This document shows positions 33,189 through 42,600 of a DNA stretch of 64,000 nt, one piece after another. Source of the DNA: CAZICM01 sp964537685 (GTDB taxonomy: Bacteria > Myxococcota_A > Polyangia > Polyangiales > Polyangiaceae); NCBI GenBank assembly GCA_964537685.1, contig CAZICM010000014.1:1-64000 (forward strand), written 5' to 3'. Each line of letters starts with the position of its first letter. Positions within the stretch are counted from its first letter, which is position 1. A program made the translations under genes and the position numbers. Below the pieces are notes generated by a model, which saw only the letters and a program-made list of their open reading frames with translations, searched no databases and was not told where the DNA came from.

Positions 33189-34694
33189 ATGAACATCGAA
33201 ACTCCTGCGTATCCCATTCTTGAGAGCGTGAAGAAATTCATCAGCGAGCCGCGCAAGATGCTCATCGGCGGCCATTGGAAGTACGCGGCATCAGGAAAGA
33301 CCTTTGCCGTCTACGATCCGGCCTCAGGTGTGCCCATCGCGGAAGTCGCCGAGGGCGAGGCTGCGGACATCGATCAAGCGGTTCGCGCCGCCCGCGCTGC
33401 ATTTGATGACGGACCGTGGCGCCGGATGCTGCCTTCTGAACGCTCCAAGCTGCTGTGGAAACTGGCGGATCTCATCGAAAAAAACGCCGAAGAATTGGCG
33501 CAGCTCGACGCACTCAACAACGGCAAGCCGCTTGTGCTGGCGCGGATTGTTGACGTTGGAATGTCGATTGAGCATCTGCGCTACATGGCCGGCTGGCCTA
33601 CAAAAATTGAAGGAACGACCGTCCCTCTATCGGTCGGCTTTACGCCCAATGTCCGCTATCACGCCTATACCCTGCGCGAACCCGTGGGCGTTGCCGGTCT
33701 TATCGTTCCCTGGAATTTTCCCCTTCTTATGGCCATCTGGAAGCTGGCGCCCGCGCTCGCCGCGGGTTGTACGACGGTGCTCAAGCCCGCGGAGCAAACT
33801 CCGCTTTCCGCGCTTCGGCTTGGGGAGCTCGTGCAAGAAGCGGGTTTTCCCGACGGCGTTGTCAACATCGTCCCAGGCTTTGGCGAAACAGCCGGTGCGC
33901 CTCTCGCTGCTCATCCGGGCGTCGATAAAGTCGCGATTACCGGCTCAACGGAGGTCGGCAAACTCGTCGTTCAAGCCGCTTCAGGCAACTTGAAAAAAGT
34001 CTCTCTAGAGCTTGGCGGCAAATCTCCCAATATCGTCCTCGCCGATGCCGATGCCGATGCGGCAATCGCCGGCGCAGCAAGCGCGATCTTCTTCAATCAC
34101 GGGCAATGCTGCACGGCGGGTTCACGCTTGTATGTGCATCAATCCCTATTCGATCGCGTTGTGGAAGGCGTCGCCGCCGCTGCGAACAGCATCAAGCTCG
34201 GCCATGCCTTTGAGCCCACCTCGGAAATGGGTCCGCTCGTCTCCGAAGAACAAATGAACCGGGTCTGCGGATACATCGAAACCGGCTTCGCTGAAGGCGC
34301 AAAGGCGCTGGCCGGCGGACACCGCAAAGGAGAGAGGGGCTACTTCGTCGAACCCACGGTGCTGGTCAACACCAACCACGCGATGAGAGTTGTGCGCGAA
34401 GAAATCTTCGGACCCGTGCTTGTGGCCATGCCGTTCTCTGAAATGGACGAACTGCGCTCGCTGGCCAACGACTCTGAATATGGCTTGGCCGCCGCGGTTT
34501 GGACGCGCGACATCAGCAAAGCGCATTCGCTGGCTTCCGACCTTCGCGCGGGAACCATTTGGGTGAATTGCTTCAATATCCTGGATGCGGCACTTCCCTT
34601 TGGTGGGTACAAGCAATCCGGATGGGGCCGTGAAATGGGGCGCGAAGCCGTCCTGCTCTACACCGAACAAAAATCCATCTGCGTTCAGCTCTAG
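33189..34694 (+). CDS. Aldehyde dehydrogenase (NAD(P)+-dependent)
   Basis: A 501-residue protein of the ALDH superfamily at normal length for the class 1/2 type. Catalytic Cys is in FNHGQCCTAGSRLYV, the general-base Glu in LELGGKSPNIV, the cofactor-binding stretch is PWNFPLLMAIWKLAPALAAG, and the motifs ITGSTEVGK, EEIFGPVL and PFGGYKQSGWGRE are all present. It oxidises an aldehyde to the acid; the closest look is to betaine-aldehyde, phenylacetaldehyde or retinal dehydrogenase-like members, but substrate cannot be read from sequence. It is cytoplasmic, with no partner gene beside it that fixes a pathway. Confidence 0.95.
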   Translation: MNIETPAYPILESVKKFISEPRKMLIGGHWKYAASGKTFAVYDPASGVPIAEVAEGEAADIDQAVRAARAAFDDGPWRRMLPSERSKLLWKLADLIEKNAEELAQLDALNNGKPLVLARIVDVGMSIEHLRYMAGWPTKIEGTTVPLSVGFTPNVRYHAYTLREPVGVAGLIVPWNFPLLMAIWKLAPALAAGCTTVLKPAEQTPLSALRLGELVQEAGFPDGVVNIVPGFGETAGAPLAAHPGVDKVAITGSTEVGKLVVQAASGNLKKVSLELGGKSPNIVLADADADAAIAGAASAIFFNHGQCCTAGSRLYVHQSLFDRVVEGVAAAANSIKLGHAFEPTSEMGPLVSEEQMNRVCGYIETGFAEGAKALAGGHRKGERGYFVEPTVLVNTNHAMRVVREEIFGPVLVAMPFSEMDELRSLANDSEYGLAAAVWTRDISKAHSLASDLRAGTIWVNCFNILDAALPFGGYKQSGWGREMGREAVLLYTEQKSICVQL

Positions 34695-34778
34695 GCTGGG
34701 CGCGCCCTCTCATTTTTGCGCTGCGAAACCCGCTTCCTCTATTGAACACGCTGACCGGCAAGCATAAAAAGAAGATGC

Positions 34779-36452
34779 GTGTCGATCCCTGATCCTTCCC
34801 AGCTTCCCGTGGGAAAGCTCTTTCACGGGCATTACGAAATCGTTCGCTGCATTGCCGCGGGAGCGATGGGCACTGTGTATGAGGTGATCGATCAAAAAAC
34901 GCGCCGCCGCCGCGCGCTGAAAGTGATGCTTCCGAGCCTGGTGTCAGATCCCGAACTGCGGGCGCGGTTCAAGCTCGAAGCCACGATTACAGCCGATATT
35001 GTCAGCGAACATATTGTCGAGACCTTCGATGCAGACGTCGATGCCGACACAGGAGCTCCATTTTTGGTCATGGAGCTTCTGCGCGGCGAAGACCTGGCCG
35101 ACACACTGAGCAAACGAAAGCGGCTGCCCGCCGAGGAAGTCATTCTCTATCTCTCGCAGGCCGCCCGCGCCCTCGATAAAACCCACGCGGCAGGCATTAT
35201 TCACCGCGATCTCAAGCCCGAAAACTTGTTTGTTACACACCGGGATGATGGCTCTCCCCGCGTGAAAGTGCTCGATTTTGGAATCGCCAAAGTCGTTGCT
35301 CAAAGCGCCGGAAAGACAACGACCCGCAGCATTGGCACACCGCCGTACATGTCACCTGAACAGATTTCAGGCGAAAACGTCACCGCGAAATCGGACTTGT
35401 ACGCCCTGGCTCATATCGCCTTCGCACTGCTCGTTGGACAGCCTTATTGGCTCGAAGAAGCGCGCTCGAGCGAGGCTGTTTATCCGCTGCTCGTCAAGAT
35501 CATGAAGGGCGCCAAAGAGCCCGCGATTGCCCGTGCCAAAAGGCTGGGCGCCACCCTGCCTTCGGACTTTGAAGATTGGTTTATGCGGGCCACATCGGTG
35601 GATGTGGATGAACGTCATGAAAGCGCCAGAGAGCTTGTTTCATCGCTCGCCGCAGTGATGAACGTGACCGCTCCGGTGCCATCGCTTTCGGCATCCGTTG
35701 GCGACTGGTCACTCATCGCGGACCGGAACGCGCTTTTGGCATCGATTGCGGCGCATCAAACCCGCAAATCGGCTCCGACGGTGGGACAACCCGTTGCGCT
35801 TCCTGAAGACGCCCGCAAACCCGCGCCCGACTCCCAGCGAAGCGCCGTAGCATTGCCGGCGGAGGCTCAGCCACTCGCGGATCTGCCTCCTCCCTTGCCC
35901 AAATTATTTGGCGGCGTACCCGCGGACGATCGCATTTCTGCACCCTCCGAGCCGCCCAAGAGCTCACCTCAAGCAGGTCATTTTCCGAGCGTTCCTCCCA
36001 TCTCGGCTTCTTCCGCCGGCCCAGCCGCTCCTGCACTTTCAAACGCAGAGCAAAGTGCATCGGGCTCCACGGCATCGGATCTCAGCTCCACGATTACGCG
36101 CCAAAACAAATCCGGCTCGAGGCGCATGATTCTTGGGGCAGCCGCCATGTTCATGTTTGGCCTGCTCGCAAGCTTTGTTGTTTTAATGGGCAAATCCGGC
36201 CCGGAAACCGATCCCCGCGTCAACGCCTCCACGCCCAAGGAGCCCGTGTTCGAAATCGAGACTTCAACACCGGCTCCTCCTGCCAGTGCGTCCCTTCCCA
36301 CCGGACCCACAGCATCTGAAACGGTGCCCGCATCATCCGCTTCGGCGGCGGCCGCCCCGACTGCATCGGCGAAGACAGCACCCCGCAGGCCAACGAAGGT
36401 AACGAAAACCGGTCCGAAAAAGAAAAAGTACGATCCGCTTGGAGATCTATAA
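34779..36452 (+). CDS. Hanks-type Ser/Thr protein kinase, single membrane segment (kinase 2)
   Basis: A 557-residue protein from a GTG start. Kinase domain about 19-290: the Gly loop reads AAGAMG (first Gly replaced by Ala), catalytic Lys48 (ALKVM), HRDLKPEN (142-149), DFG (167-169), GTPPYMSPEQ. A Pro/Ser-rich linker follows to one membrane segment near 450-470 (ILGAAAMFMFGLLASFVVLM). The outer tail is Ala/Pro/Thr-rich and ends with basic KKKKYDPLGDL. The TPR/PEGA gene starts 51 bases downstream on the same strand, so kinase and envelope protein are probably cotranscribed. Confidence 0.93.
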   Translation: MSIPDPSQLPVGKLFHGHYEIVRCIAAGAMGTVYEVIDQKTRRRRALKVMLPSLVSDPELRARFKLEATITADIVSEHIVETFDADVDADTGAPFLVMELLRGEDLADTLSKRKRLPAEEVILYLSQAARALDKTHAAGIIHRDLKPENLFVTHRDDGSPRVKVLDFGIAKVVAQSAGKTTTRSIGTPPYMSPEQISGENVTAKSDLYALAHIAFALLVGQPYWLEEARSSEAVYPLLVKIMKGAKEPAIARAKRLGATLPSDFEDWFMRATSVDVDERHESARELVSSLAAVMNVTAPVPSLSASVGDWSLIADRNALLASIAAHQTRKSAPTVGQPVALPEDARKPAPDSQRSAVALPAEAQPLADLPPPLPKLFGGVPADDRISAPSEPPKSSPQAGHFPSVPPISASSAGPAAPALSNAEQSASGSTASDLSSTITRQNKSGSRRMILGAAAMFMFGLLASFVVLMGKSGPETDPRVNASTPKEPVFEIETSTPAPPASASLPTGPTASETVPASSASAAAAPTASAKTAPRRPTKVTKTGPKKKKYDPLGDL

Positions 36453-36503
36453 ATCAAGGCTTTTCGCGCGTTTGTTGCCACAATTGCGAATCGCACGCTC
36501 ACA

Positions 36504-37511
36504 ATGAAACAAAAGCTCGGCCTTGCAGTTATTGCGTTTGGATTGCTTGTGCCACGGATCGCCGGGGCGCAGCCCACAACAGGCATCGTTCCCGATCCAA
36601 CGGCCGCAGAGCTATTTCACACGGGACGCGCCCTGATTGAAAAAGGCGATTGGGACGCCGGCTGCCCTAAATTCGAGGCCAGCATCGCCCTGTATCTATC
36701 CGCGAGCACGCTGCTCAACATTGCAAAGTGCCACGAGCACTACGGACGAATCGCAACGGCGTGGGCCACCTACAACCGCGCTCTTACCGTCAATCGCGAA
36801 ACACCCGGTTTGGAAAGGCGAAAAGCCTTGGACGAGATCGCCAAGCAAGGCATCAGCGCGCTCAGGCCCCGCTTGCCCATGCTCCGCATTTCCATCGCCG
36901 ATATGCCCAGCGGCACCGAAGTAACGAGAGATGGCCAGAAAGTGCCATCCAGTGTGCTTGGCATCGATGTGCCTGTCGATCCTGGCATGCACACCATCAC
37001 GGCGGGCGCACCCGGCTTCCACGAAGAACAGCGAACGATCAAAGCGGAAGAGAGCAAGCTGAAGGCGCTTGAAATCAAGCTGATTCCCTTGCCCAAGGAA
37101 GAGCTCGAAAAACGCGAGGCCGAGCGCGCCGCTCAAACATCGGAAGGCGTTCATATCCCCGCGTGGACCATTGGCGTGGGCGCAGGCAGTTTGGTTCTTC
37201 TCACGGTTGCGGCGGCATTTCGCATCGATCAAAGCCGGATTGAAGGCGAGCAATACGGCAAATGCCGCGGCGACGTCCGTTTGGGCTGTCCAGCCGACTA
37301 CGATCCTTCGGCGGACAATGCGCGAAAAAATCGCGATTTTGGCCTATTTTTAGGCTTTGGAGGCGTAGGTCTCCTTGCGCTTGGCACGGCTGTCGCGGGA
37401 GCCATTGTGGCCAAGCCGCCCAGCCCATCGAACTCGAGTGCTCTTTCGGTAGCCATACAGCCCTGGATTGGACATCGCGGCGCGGGTGCGGCGCTTGGAG
37501 GACATTTCTGA
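36504..37511 (+). CDS. TPR/PEGA-type envelope protein with two membrane segments (paralogue B)
   Basis: A 335-residue protein with signal peptide (MKQKLGLAVIAFGLLVPRIAGAQ). TPR-like helices follow (ELFHTGRALIEKGDWDAGCPKF, STLLNIAKCHEHYGRIATAW), then a PEGA-like domain (GTEVTRDGQKVPSSVLGIDV, VDPGMHTITAGAPGFHEEQ). There are two hydrophobic segments (WTIGVGAGSLVLLTVAAAF; GLFLGFGGVGLLALGTAVAG) with a Cys pair between them (KCRGDVRLGCP), and a C-terminus PWIGHRGAGAALGGHF. The layout is the same as the proteins at 26227 and 41561. It lies downstream of kinase 2, and its TGA overlaps the ATG of the next gene (TGATG), implying translational coupling. Confidence 0.82.
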   Translation: MKQKLGLAVIAFGLLVPRIAGAQPTTGIVPDPTAAELFHTGRALIEKGDWDAGCPKFEASIALYLSASTLLNIAKCHEHYGRIATAWATYNRALTVNRETPGLERRKALDEIAKQGISALRPRLPMLRISIADMPSGTEVTRDGQKVPSSVLGIDVPVDPGMHTITAGAPGFHEEQRTIKAEESKLKALEIKLIPLPKEELEKREAERAAQTSEGVHIPAWTIGVGAGSLVLLTVAAAFRIDQSRIEGEQYGKCRGDVRLGCPADYDPSADNARKNRDFGLFLGFGGVGLLALGTAVAGAIVAKPPSPSNSSALSVAIQPWIGHRGAGAALGGHF

Positions 37512-39160
37512 TGAGCAAGACCGAAGGCTTTAAATTGCGGCGTATGCGTGCATGGTCAGGATTGGCGGCGCCCATTCTCTTGGGGGGCCTGCTGTTCTTG
37601 TCGGGGCTTGTGTGCGTGGCGCCTGATGCGCGCCCCGGCGTGATGACCACACCTGCGGGAGGCGGTGTTGGAGGCAGCAGTGGAAGCGCATCCAGCTCGG
37701 CGGGCAGTACAGGTACAGGAGGCAGCGCGGGACAAGGCGGTGCGGGAGGCAGCGCATTACCTTCGGCCATCGCGCCCCAGCCCAACATTGACTGGGCCGT
37801 GCGCATTGGAAATCAAGCCGCGCAATGGGCACGAACGCTGGATGTAACGATGGCGGGGGATGTGCTTATCGGCGGGGAGTTCGACGGAAACGCCCTCGAT
37901 ATTGGCGACAAGACCATCCAGGGCAGCGCCAAAACCGACGCATTTATCGCTCAACTGTCCAAACAAGACGGCAGCACCGTATGGGCGCGCCCCATTGGAG
38001 AAAATGGTGATCAGCGCCTTGGGCAGATCGTGCACGCGCCCGGCGGTGGAAATAATATCGTATTGGTTGGATCGTTTAGCGAAATGCTAACGCTGGAAGG
38101 CTGCAATCCGATCACAACAAACGGATTGGACACCGATATTTTCATTGCTCGCCTTCAATCCGATGGAGCGTGTGACTGGGTTGAATCTTTTGGAAGCCAG
38201 TTTACCGATCAATTTGGATTGCGGGTGGCAGTTAATGCTCAAGGTGAGATTGCAGTTGCAGGCTTTTTCGATGGAAGCGTCGATTTTGGAGGCAATGCTC
38301 AGAAGCTCGATGCAGTCGATTTGGTGGCCGCATTGGACGATAAAAATATATTTGTCGCCAAGCTCGAGGCCGATGGCAAGGGCATTTGGAGCCGCAATCT
38401 AGGAATTACATCGTATATAGACGGCAATGATGTCGATTTGGATCTTGTATTCGATCAAGACAACAATCTTGTGATTACAGGTTCATATTTGTACGAATTG
38501 CAAACGGCGAATGGCACGCTTCAGAACAGCGATCAGCATGAATGGTTTGCGATGAAGCTGGCCGGCGATAACGGCAATGAAGTGTGGGAGATGCATTCGG
38601 CTGAAAGCGATGTCCGGAGCCGGCGCGGGTTGCGCGTGATCGAGCAGGCGGGCGGAGATTTGGCCATTGCCAGCCTATTGGGCGGTTCTTTTGAGCTGAA
38701 GAATTCGGTTTTGCAGAGCGGATTGGATAGCGATATTGGTGTTTTAGTATTCGATAAAAATGGATCGCCGATTTGGAACAAAGTCTATGGAGGGGTCGGT
38801 GTACAGCGGGCCCACGCATTTTCCATCGATGATGCGGGCAATTTCTTAATGGGTGGATGGTTTAACGGCGTATTGGATTTTTCCGAGGATGGAACGCTGG
38901 TTGGCAATGGGACAAACCCTGATTCAAATAGGGATTTATTCTTTGCCAAACTCTCGCCGCAAGGCGCATTTCTTTGGGCTATGCGCGCCGGAGATGCCGA
39001 GCCTCAGAGCTGTGCCGCCATTCATGCCGGTAAAGGATCGGAATCCTATGCAATTGGGACATTTGCCGGACGGATAATATTGGGAAGCAATACATTGGAT
39101 AGTGATAACAATAGTAATGATGTTTATGTCGTTCGATTGAGCGACCAGCTCTTACCCTGA
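37511..39160 (+). CDS. SBBP-repeat-like beta-propeller lipoprotein
   Basis: A 549-residue lipoprotein. ATG 37511 overlaps the preceding stop; the signal peptide ends LFLSGLVC (Cys35), followed by a Gly/Ser-rich linker. Repeats follow with the pattern DVLIGGEFDGNALDIGDKT, DAFIAQLSKQDGSTVWARPIG, NIVLVGSFSEMLTLEG, DIFIARLQSDGACDWVESFG, typical of SBBP-type beta-propellers, about six or seven blades. In Myxococcota such proteins are common and mostly uncharacterised. It is probably cotranscribed with kinase 2 and its TPR/PEGA partner. The 3' end overlaps the convergent MoxR ATPase gene by nine bases. Confidence 0.85.
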   Translation: MSKTEGFKLRRMRAWSGLAAPILLGGLLFLSGLVCVAPDARPGVMTTPAGGGVGGSSGSASSSAGSTGTGGSAGQGGAGGSALPSAIAPQPNIDWAVRIGNQAAQWARTLDVTMAGDVLIGGEFDGNALDIGDKTIQGSAKTDAFIAQLSKQDGSTVWARPIGENGDQRLGQIVHAPGGGNNIVLVGSFSEMLTLEGCNPITTNGLDTDIFIARLQSDGACDWVESFGSQFTDQFGLRVAVNAQGEIAVAGFFDGSVDFGGNAQKLDAVDLVAALDDKNIFVAKLEADGKGIWSRNLGITSYIDGNDVDLDLVFDQDNNLVITGSYLYELQTANGTLQNSDQHEWFAMKLAGDNGNEVWEMHSAESDVRSRRGLRVIEQAGGDLAIASLLGGSFELKNSVLQSGLDSDIGVLVFDKNGSPIWNKVYGGVGVQRAHAFSIDDAGNFLMGGWFNGVLDFSEDGTLVGNGTNPDSNRDLFFAKLSPQGAFLWAMRAGDAEPQSCAAIHAGKGSESYAIGTFAGRIILGSNTLDSDNNSNDVYVVRLSDQLLP

Positions 39161-40144
39161 TGAAGCGCCGGCTTTATCGGCATTGCCGGCGGCTTGTTTT
39201 AAGAGGTCGCTCAGCTTCTGTTCCGTCCTCGCCCTGTCGTCCTGATGTTTGAGCAGGACGCCCAGGGTTTCTGTCACAAGGTCTGGATCGAGTGCCCTCT
39301 TGCCCAGCAAAAGAAGCGATGAGGCCCAGTCGATCGTCTCGCTGATGGATGGCGACTTGCGTAAGTCCATGCTCCGGAGCGACTGCACAAATGCTGTGAC
39401 CTCTGCGGCGAGGCGTGTCTCGATTCCAGGCAAATGAGCCCGCAAAATAGCCATTTCCCTCGACGGTGAAGGGTAGTCGAGAAAGGCGTGAAGGCAGCGG
39501 CGCCTCAAGGCTTCCGTCATCTCCCGCGTCGCATTGGTGGTCAGCAGAATCAGCGGCGGATGGGCCGCCCGGATCGTTCCGAGCTCGGGAATCGTGACCT
39601 GAAGCTCAGACAGAATCTCGAGTAAAAAAGCTTCAAATTCAGGGTCGGCGCGATCGACCTCGTCGATGAGGAGCACGGCTTTGCGCTGGCTGCGAAGCGC
39701 TTGGAGCAGGGGTCTCGAAATTAAAAAATGCTCGCTGAAAAAAGAAGCTTCGCTCTTGGAGATGGCTGCCGCAGCCTCGGCGATGGTCGATGTATTGAGG
39801 GTTTCCCGTCCAACGGCATCGCGCAGAAGCTGGGTATAGAGCATCTGTTTGGCGTAATCCCACTCATACAAAGCCTTCGCTTCATCCAGCCCTTCATAAC
39901 ACTGCAAGCGGATAAACGGCCTTCCAAGCGATTCAGCAGATGCGCGGGCAAGCGCCGTTTTTCCAACGCCCGCCGGACCTTCAAGCATCAGCGGCCGGTT
40001 CAGATTTAAGGCAAGCCAAAGCGAAAGACTGGTCTGGCTATCGGCGATGTAGCCGTGCTTCTCGAGCAGTTTTAAGAGTTCCGCGGCCGTTGCGGGTACA
40101 GGTGTATCGGAACAAGCCGCGGGGATTTGGTCGGGAAGGCTCAC
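39152..40144 (-). CDS. MoxR-family AAA+ ATPase
   Basis: About 330 residues if translation starts at GTG 40144 (a GTG at 40162 is possible; the frame is open to 40297 but that part runs across the next gene's start). Walker A is GPAGVGKT (56-63), Walker B VLLIDEVDRAD, sensor-1 LILLTTNATREM and arginine finger region RRRCLHAFLDYP. The motif CYEGLDEAKALYEWDYAKQML is typical of the MoxR subgroup close to CoxD. Such ATPases act with a VWA-domain partner to mature metalloenzymes, for example CO dehydrogenase; no VWA or dehydrogenase gene is next to it here. Confidence 0.88.
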   Translation of the reverse strand: MSLPDQIPAACSDTPVPATAAELLKLLEKHGYIADSQTSLSLWLALNLNRPLMLEGPAGVGKTALARASAESLGRPFIRLQCYEGLDEAKALYEWDYAKQMLYTQLLRDAVGRETLNTSTIAEAAAAISKSEASFFSEHFLISRPLLQALRSQRKAVLLIDEVDRADPEFEAFLLEILSELQVTIPELGTIRAAHPPLILLTTNATREMTEALRRRCLHAFLDYPSPSREMAILRAHLPGIETRLAAEVTAFVQSLRSMDLRKSPSISETIDWASSLLLLGKRALDPDLVTETLGVLLKHQDDRARTEQKLSDLLKQAAGNADKAGASSG

Positions 40145-40224
40145 GCGGCCGCACCATATCACGGTGATATCCGGGTCATTTAGAGAAGCATCGGAGGCGC
40201 GCGGTCTGATGTAATCTGCGCCCG

Positions 40225-41553
40225 ATGGATGAGGAGCGGCAGGAGCTCGTGCGCATTGATGCGACGGGCACGGCTCACCCCCTGGGTAAAATCGCAAGCC
40301 AGCAGATGCGTGCGCGGCAAGGTGCTTTTCGGCTGATGCCGACGCCCGCGCATTTGGTTGTGATGCGCTACGTGGGTGAGGACGGGCGTCGGGATGATCT
40401 CGACGGGCCTGTATTTCGGCTCGCGGGTGAAGTGACGACGCCCGGGGCGCTTTGCGACATTGTGGGGCTGGTGGGCCAGGCCGCGTGGTCGGGAGAGCTG
40501 TTGGTGCTCGATGGTGAAGTGACCCGCTCCATCTTTTTTGAGCGCGGCTTTGTGATTGGGGCGCAGTCGAGCTCTGACAGCGAGCGCATTGGAGAAGTTC
40601 TATACCGTTATGGAGCGCTGAGCCGGGATCAGGTTCATGAGACGGCGCGGGCGGTGACCAACGATCTGCGTTTTGGCGAAACAGCCGTGAAACTGGGATT
40701 TATCGCTCGCGAGCGTCTGTTTCAGCTTATCGCCAAGCAGACGGAAGAGATTGTGTTCGCGGTGCTTCTGGTCGCCGATGGGATGTTCTTTTTTCTCGAT
40801 AGCTTCGATGCCGCGCGCGTTGCGGCGCGGCAGCATTTTCAGGTGAGCGCGCTCTTGATGGAGGGCGTGCGGCGCATGGATGAGACCCGTTATTTCCGCG
40901 AGCGCATTCCCTCGGAGCAGCACATTCCCGAACGGGCCGGCGACAAGATCCTGCCTGCCGAAGAAGCCGAGTTTCAATGGGTTTATGATGCGATCAACGG
41001 TCAGCGCTCCGTGTCGGAAATTTGCCGCGCCGTCGGTCAGGGCGAGTTTGAAGTGACCCAAGCGCTGTTCCAGCTCGTGCAAGTGGGGCGAGTCATTATT
41101 CATCCGCCCCGGCCTACGGGGCCGACCGCGATTGTGGCTCTCTTCAATCAGGCGATCGGCACCATTCTCGAGGAAGTGGATGCGGGTGGCCATGGCCGTG
41201 AAGTGCGTGAGCAACTGGCGTCGTTTGCGACGGGTGCGGGTATCTACGATGCCCTGTTTCACAGGGCTGGACCTGCTTCCAACGGGTGGCTAAACGAAGA
41301 GCGCATCGCAGAAAACGTCAGCGTGATGGTCGGGCCCGATCAAGCGGAGCCGATGCTGGCGCAGTGGCTCTATGAATACATTTCCTTTGCGATGTTTGTC
41401 GCTGAGCCCTTTGTGCGCGGGAGCGGGGAAGTGGCTGCGCGGCGGGAAGAAAAGTTTGGCCCGATGTCTGTGCGGCGGAACCAGTCTCAAGAGAGGCAGC
41501 CGCTGGCCAGGCGCGTCGCTGAGCTAATTGCTCCGCTTACCCCAAAGCTCTGA
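40225..41553 (+). CDS. DUF4388 (PATAN-type) domain protein
   Basis: A 442-residue cytoplasmic protein. The region about 60-200 reads LAGEVTTPGALCDIVGLVGQAAWSG, LLVLDGEVTRSIFFERG, VIGAQSSSDSERIGEVLYRYGAL, RERLFQLIAKQTEEIVFAVL: the DUF4388/PATAN pattern found in regulators of motility and gliding bacteria. A further helical region (FQWVYDAINGQRSVSEICRA) resembles the winged-helix-like end of these proteins. No DNA-binding or enzyme motif is visible. It is probably a signalling scaffold. It ends seven bases from the convergent TPR/PEGA gene. Confidence 0.8.
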   Translation: MDEERQELVRIDATGTAHPLGKIASQQMRARQGAFRLMPTPAHLVVMRYVGEDGRRDDLDGPVFRLAGEVTTPGALCDIVGLVGQAAWSGELLVLDGEVTRSIFFERGFVIGAQSSSDSERIGEVLYRYGALSRDQVHETARAVTNDLRFGETAVKLGFIARERLFQLIAKQTEEIVFAVLLVADGMFFFLDSFDAARVAARQHFQVSALLMEGVRRMDETRYFRERIPSEQHIPERAGDKILPAEEAEFQWVYDAINGQRSVSEICRAVGQGEFEVTQALFQLVQVGRVIIHPPRPTGPTAIVALFNQAIGTILEEVDAGGHGREVREQLASFATGAGIYDALFHRAGPASNGWLNEERIAENVSVMVGPDQAEPMLAQWLYEYISFAMFVAEPFVRGSGEVAARREEKFGPMSVRRNQSQERQPLARRVAELIAPLTPKL

Positions 41554-41560
41554 GCTTGGG

Positions 41561-42562
41561 TCAAAAACGGCCGTTCACCAGCAGCGATCCGGGGACGGCG
41601 GACACTTGCACCTCGCTGATCCAAGGCGAACGCCCTGCGCGGCGAGGTACGGAGTGCGCTGTGCCTTGGGCTTCTGTTTCCGAACCGCCTCCCGGCCGGA
41701 GCACAAGCAGCACGACGCCCGCAGCGACGCCCACACCGCCGACAATAAATCCAATCGTCGAAATATCCGCGAGTGTGCCTGCGCTGTTCGCGTCCCCTTC
41801 AAGGCTTTTGGGACAAACGTTTCCCGCGCACTGATCTTTAATCGTGCCGATTTTGCTTAAGGCCATTGCGCCCGTTACGCCGCCCACGCCCAGTCCCGCG
41901 GCGCCGACGCCAAATGCGATGAGCGCGGGGACGATAGAGCCTTTGGCTGATGCGTTGTCGGCCTTGGGGGCTCCCGCCACAGCGATTTCAACGTGCTCGC
42001 CTGTCTCTTCCGCCAGCGTGATCTTCTTGCTGATGGAGGCGCCGCTCTTGGGAAAAACCACAATGGTGTGTTCGCCCGGGTTCACAGGAACCGGCGTGCT
42101 GAAATTATCAATGGGCTTTCCATCGATCTCGACTCGAGCTCCCTCGGCTTTGGCGCCTCCGGGTTCAATGATTGCAAGCTCGATGGTCGGAATTCGTTTG
42201 TTCAGCGACTCGATTTCAGCGCGCGCTGTTTTTTGAGCCTCGGCAAAGCGCGGTGGAGCCTGCTTCGTCAGCGGCCAATCAAGCACTTCTTGGTAATGCT
42301 TGCGCGCTTCAAGCAGCTTGCCCTGCTTGGCGTGGGCCTGCGCAATCATCAGCACGAAGGTCGGCGCATGAACCAAACCATCGGCCTTTTTAAAATAGTC
42401 GATGGCCTCTTCGTACTTGCCCGCGTCAAACAGCTCCGCGCCCTTATCGGCGAGCACGCGGGCCGTTTCCCTATCGGACGGCGATGGGTCAGGCGCAGCC
42501 GGCGCAATGGCAGGAATGGCCACGAAAGCTAAGGAAATGACGGCGCTTGCAAATGTTCGCAT
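41561..42562 (-). CDS. TPR/PEGA-type envelope protein with two membrane segments (paralogue C)
   Basis: About 333 residues from ATG 42562, which starts a signal peptide (MRTFASAVISLAFVAIPAIA); other in-frame ATGs lie at 42580, 42577 and 42613, the last overlapping the kinase gene. TPR-like helices (LADKGAELFDAGKYEEAIDYF, IAQAHAKQGKLLEARKHYQ) precede a PEGA-like domain (GARVEIDGKPIDNFSTPVPV, NPGEHTIVVFPKSG). Two hydrophobic segments enclose CAGNVCPKSLEGD, and the C-terminus reads SPWISEVQVSAVPGSLLVNGRF with the final aromatic shared by all three paralogues. It lies directly downstream of kinase 3 on the same strand, so the two are probably cotranscribed. Confidence 0.82.
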   Translation of the reverse strand: MRTFASAVISLAFVAIPAIAPAAPDPSPSDRETARVLADKGAELFDAGKYEEAIDYFKKADGLVHAPTFVLMIAQAHAKQGKLLEARKHYQEVLDWPLTKQAPPRFAEAQKTARAEIESLNKRIPTIELAIIEPGGAKAEGARVEIDGKPIDNFSTPVPVNPGEHTIVVFPKSGASISKKITLAEETGEHVEIAVAGAPKADNASAKGSIVPALIAFGVGAAGLGVGGVTGAMALSKIGTIKDQCAGNVCPKSLEGDANSAGTLADISTIGFIVGGVGVAAGVVLLVLRPGGGSETEAQGTAHSVPRRAGRSPWISEVQVSAVPGSLLVNGRF

Positions 42563-42600
42563 CGTCGCTGGCGCCATCATCGGAGGGACCCGCGGTGTTG

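Noticed and set aside
33010..33192. Small frame ending in MRVLP just before the aldehyde dehydrogenase
   Set aside because: It is Arg/Pro-rich without conserved features; only the last five codons sit near a ribosome-binding site, which can be explained by chance.
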